Of a stretch of DNA of 64,000 nucleotides, positions 63,641 to 64,000 are shown in pieces. Where the stretch lies: positions 32,671,058 through 32,735,057 of the forward strand of contig CM047426.1 in the NCBI GenBank assembly GCA_026168455.1. The letters are read 5' to 3'. A model generated the notes under the pieces. That model had not been told where the DNA came from and made no database searches. It saw nothing but the letters and a program-made list of their open reading frames with translations. The first letter of the stretch is position 1. The number at the start of each line of letters is the position of its first letter. The position numbers and the translations under genes were made by a program. This DNA comes from Theocolax elegans. Its lineage: Eukaryota; Arthropoda; Insecta; Hymenoptera; Cerocephalidae.

Positions 63641-63932
63641 ACAATGGGACTCTAGTCAAGCTGCACGCGATTCGATATGGTCAAAGTACTTGAGCTCGCA
63701 AAGATTGATGGAATCTTTGAATGCTTATCACTAGATACAAAGATAAAACCGATTAGGCTTAATTAGTTCGAGCGTTCATTTATAGGCCTTGCAGGAAAGT
63801 CTTTAGCGAGAAGGAGAGAGAGAGAGAGAGAAAGAGTGGAGAAGCGCACAAGTTGACGTCATTTAGATTTACTCCTCTCAGGAAATCTCGCTCATATATA
63901 TAAAAGCAAGTCTTTTTGTCCTGGCATTGTCA
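63641..63932 (+). promoter_or_regulatory. Promoter of a gene cut by the window end
   Basis: A GA repeat (63812-63832), a perfect CRE (TGACGTCA at 63854-63861) and a strong TATA box (TATATAAAAG at 63897-63906) are followed by initiator-like TCA at about 63930-63932, 30 bp downstream of the TATA. Further up, a perfect 8-bp inverted repeat (CAAAGATT...AATCTTTG, 63699-63719) and GATA motifs suggest enhancer sites. Spacing is that of a focused TATA promoter with an untranslated leader of about 46 nt. Confidence 0.65.
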
Positions 63933-63977
63933 AGAGGGCGTATCAATGTACTAGTCTGTCAATTGCAGTTGATAACG

Positions 63978-64000
63978 ATGGCAAGCCTAGTTCTACCTAT
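63978..64000 (+). CDS. Start of an unidentified gene (truncated by window)
   Basis: ATG at 63978 is the first suitable ATG after the TATA promoter and begins MASLVLP before the window ends. Too little is visible to name the product. A hydrophobic start (possible signal peptide) is compatible with a secreted protein, but this is speculative. Confidence 0.4.

Noticed and set aside
1..64000. tRNA, rRNA, CRISPR arrays, operons or prokaryotic signals
   Set aside because: No tRNA B-box-plus-cloverleaf, rRNA core or spaced repeat array was seen by eye; all genes are spliced eukaryotic genes.

Overview
This is a nuclear insect contig segment: AT-rich, with compact multi-exon genes whose introns are short and bounded by GT-AG, no operons, GA/CT and TA microsatellites, and non-LTR retrotransposon and foldback DNA-element debris. 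The proteins are typical of arthropods (an insect-type TBP-related factor, a 26-29 kDa proteinase with its own N-terminal domain, eyes absent). A hymenopteran host (ant, bee or wasp) is my best guess from the AT background, the CpG-rich GA-repeat islands and the retroelement style, but I cannot prove it from this window.

Layout. 1-880 is AT-rich flank. 0.9-5.5 kb (+): neuroendocrine chaperone 7B2, with a probable non-coding first exon. 6.1-7.6 kb (-): a TBP-related factor, convergent with 7B2. 8.3-10.3 kb (+): intraflagellar transport protein IFT52, divergent from the TBP-related factor, with a near-perfect RFX X-box about 100 bp before its ATG. 10.7-12.15 kb (+): CCAAT-binding factor subunit NF-YC. 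12.2-35.2 kb: a 23-kb stretch without a recognisable gene, holding islands of CpG-rich and GA/CT-rich sequence separated by AT-rich DNA, plus two foldback elements. It lies upstream of eyes absent (eya) and probably contains its promoters and enhancers. 35.2-40.7 kb (+): eya, complete from the first coding exon seen to the stop, with a possible internal promoter and start just before the phosphatase-domain exons. 43.0-46.4 kb (-): 26-29 kDa proteinase (C1A cysteine protease). 48.2-48.65 kb (+): LYR-motif protein ETFRF1/LYRM5. 49.1-50.2 kb (+): TRAPPC2L. 50.2-63.8 kb: repeats only, namely a hammerhead-like retroelement remnant, three related hairpin elements with AGGAGA ends, and a 2.8-kb tandem duplication carrying part of a non-LTR retrotransposon. 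63.8-64.0 kb: a TATA/CRE promoter and the first codons of a gene cut by the window edge.

The eight recognisable genes belong to unrelated pathways (prohormone convertase maturation, transcription, cilia, eye/muscle determination, lysosomal or secreted proteolysis, mitochondrial electron-transfer flavoprotein control, vesicle tethering). I see no new multi-gene system. The most unusual items are the AGGAGA hairpin element family, the hammerhead-like motifs, the internal start of eya, the altered intercalating residue in the TBP-related factor, and an isolated AT-hook-like reading frame at 19.1-19.26 kb. Exon coordinates were placed by hand from splice consensus plus reading-frame continuity, and all coding totals divide by three.
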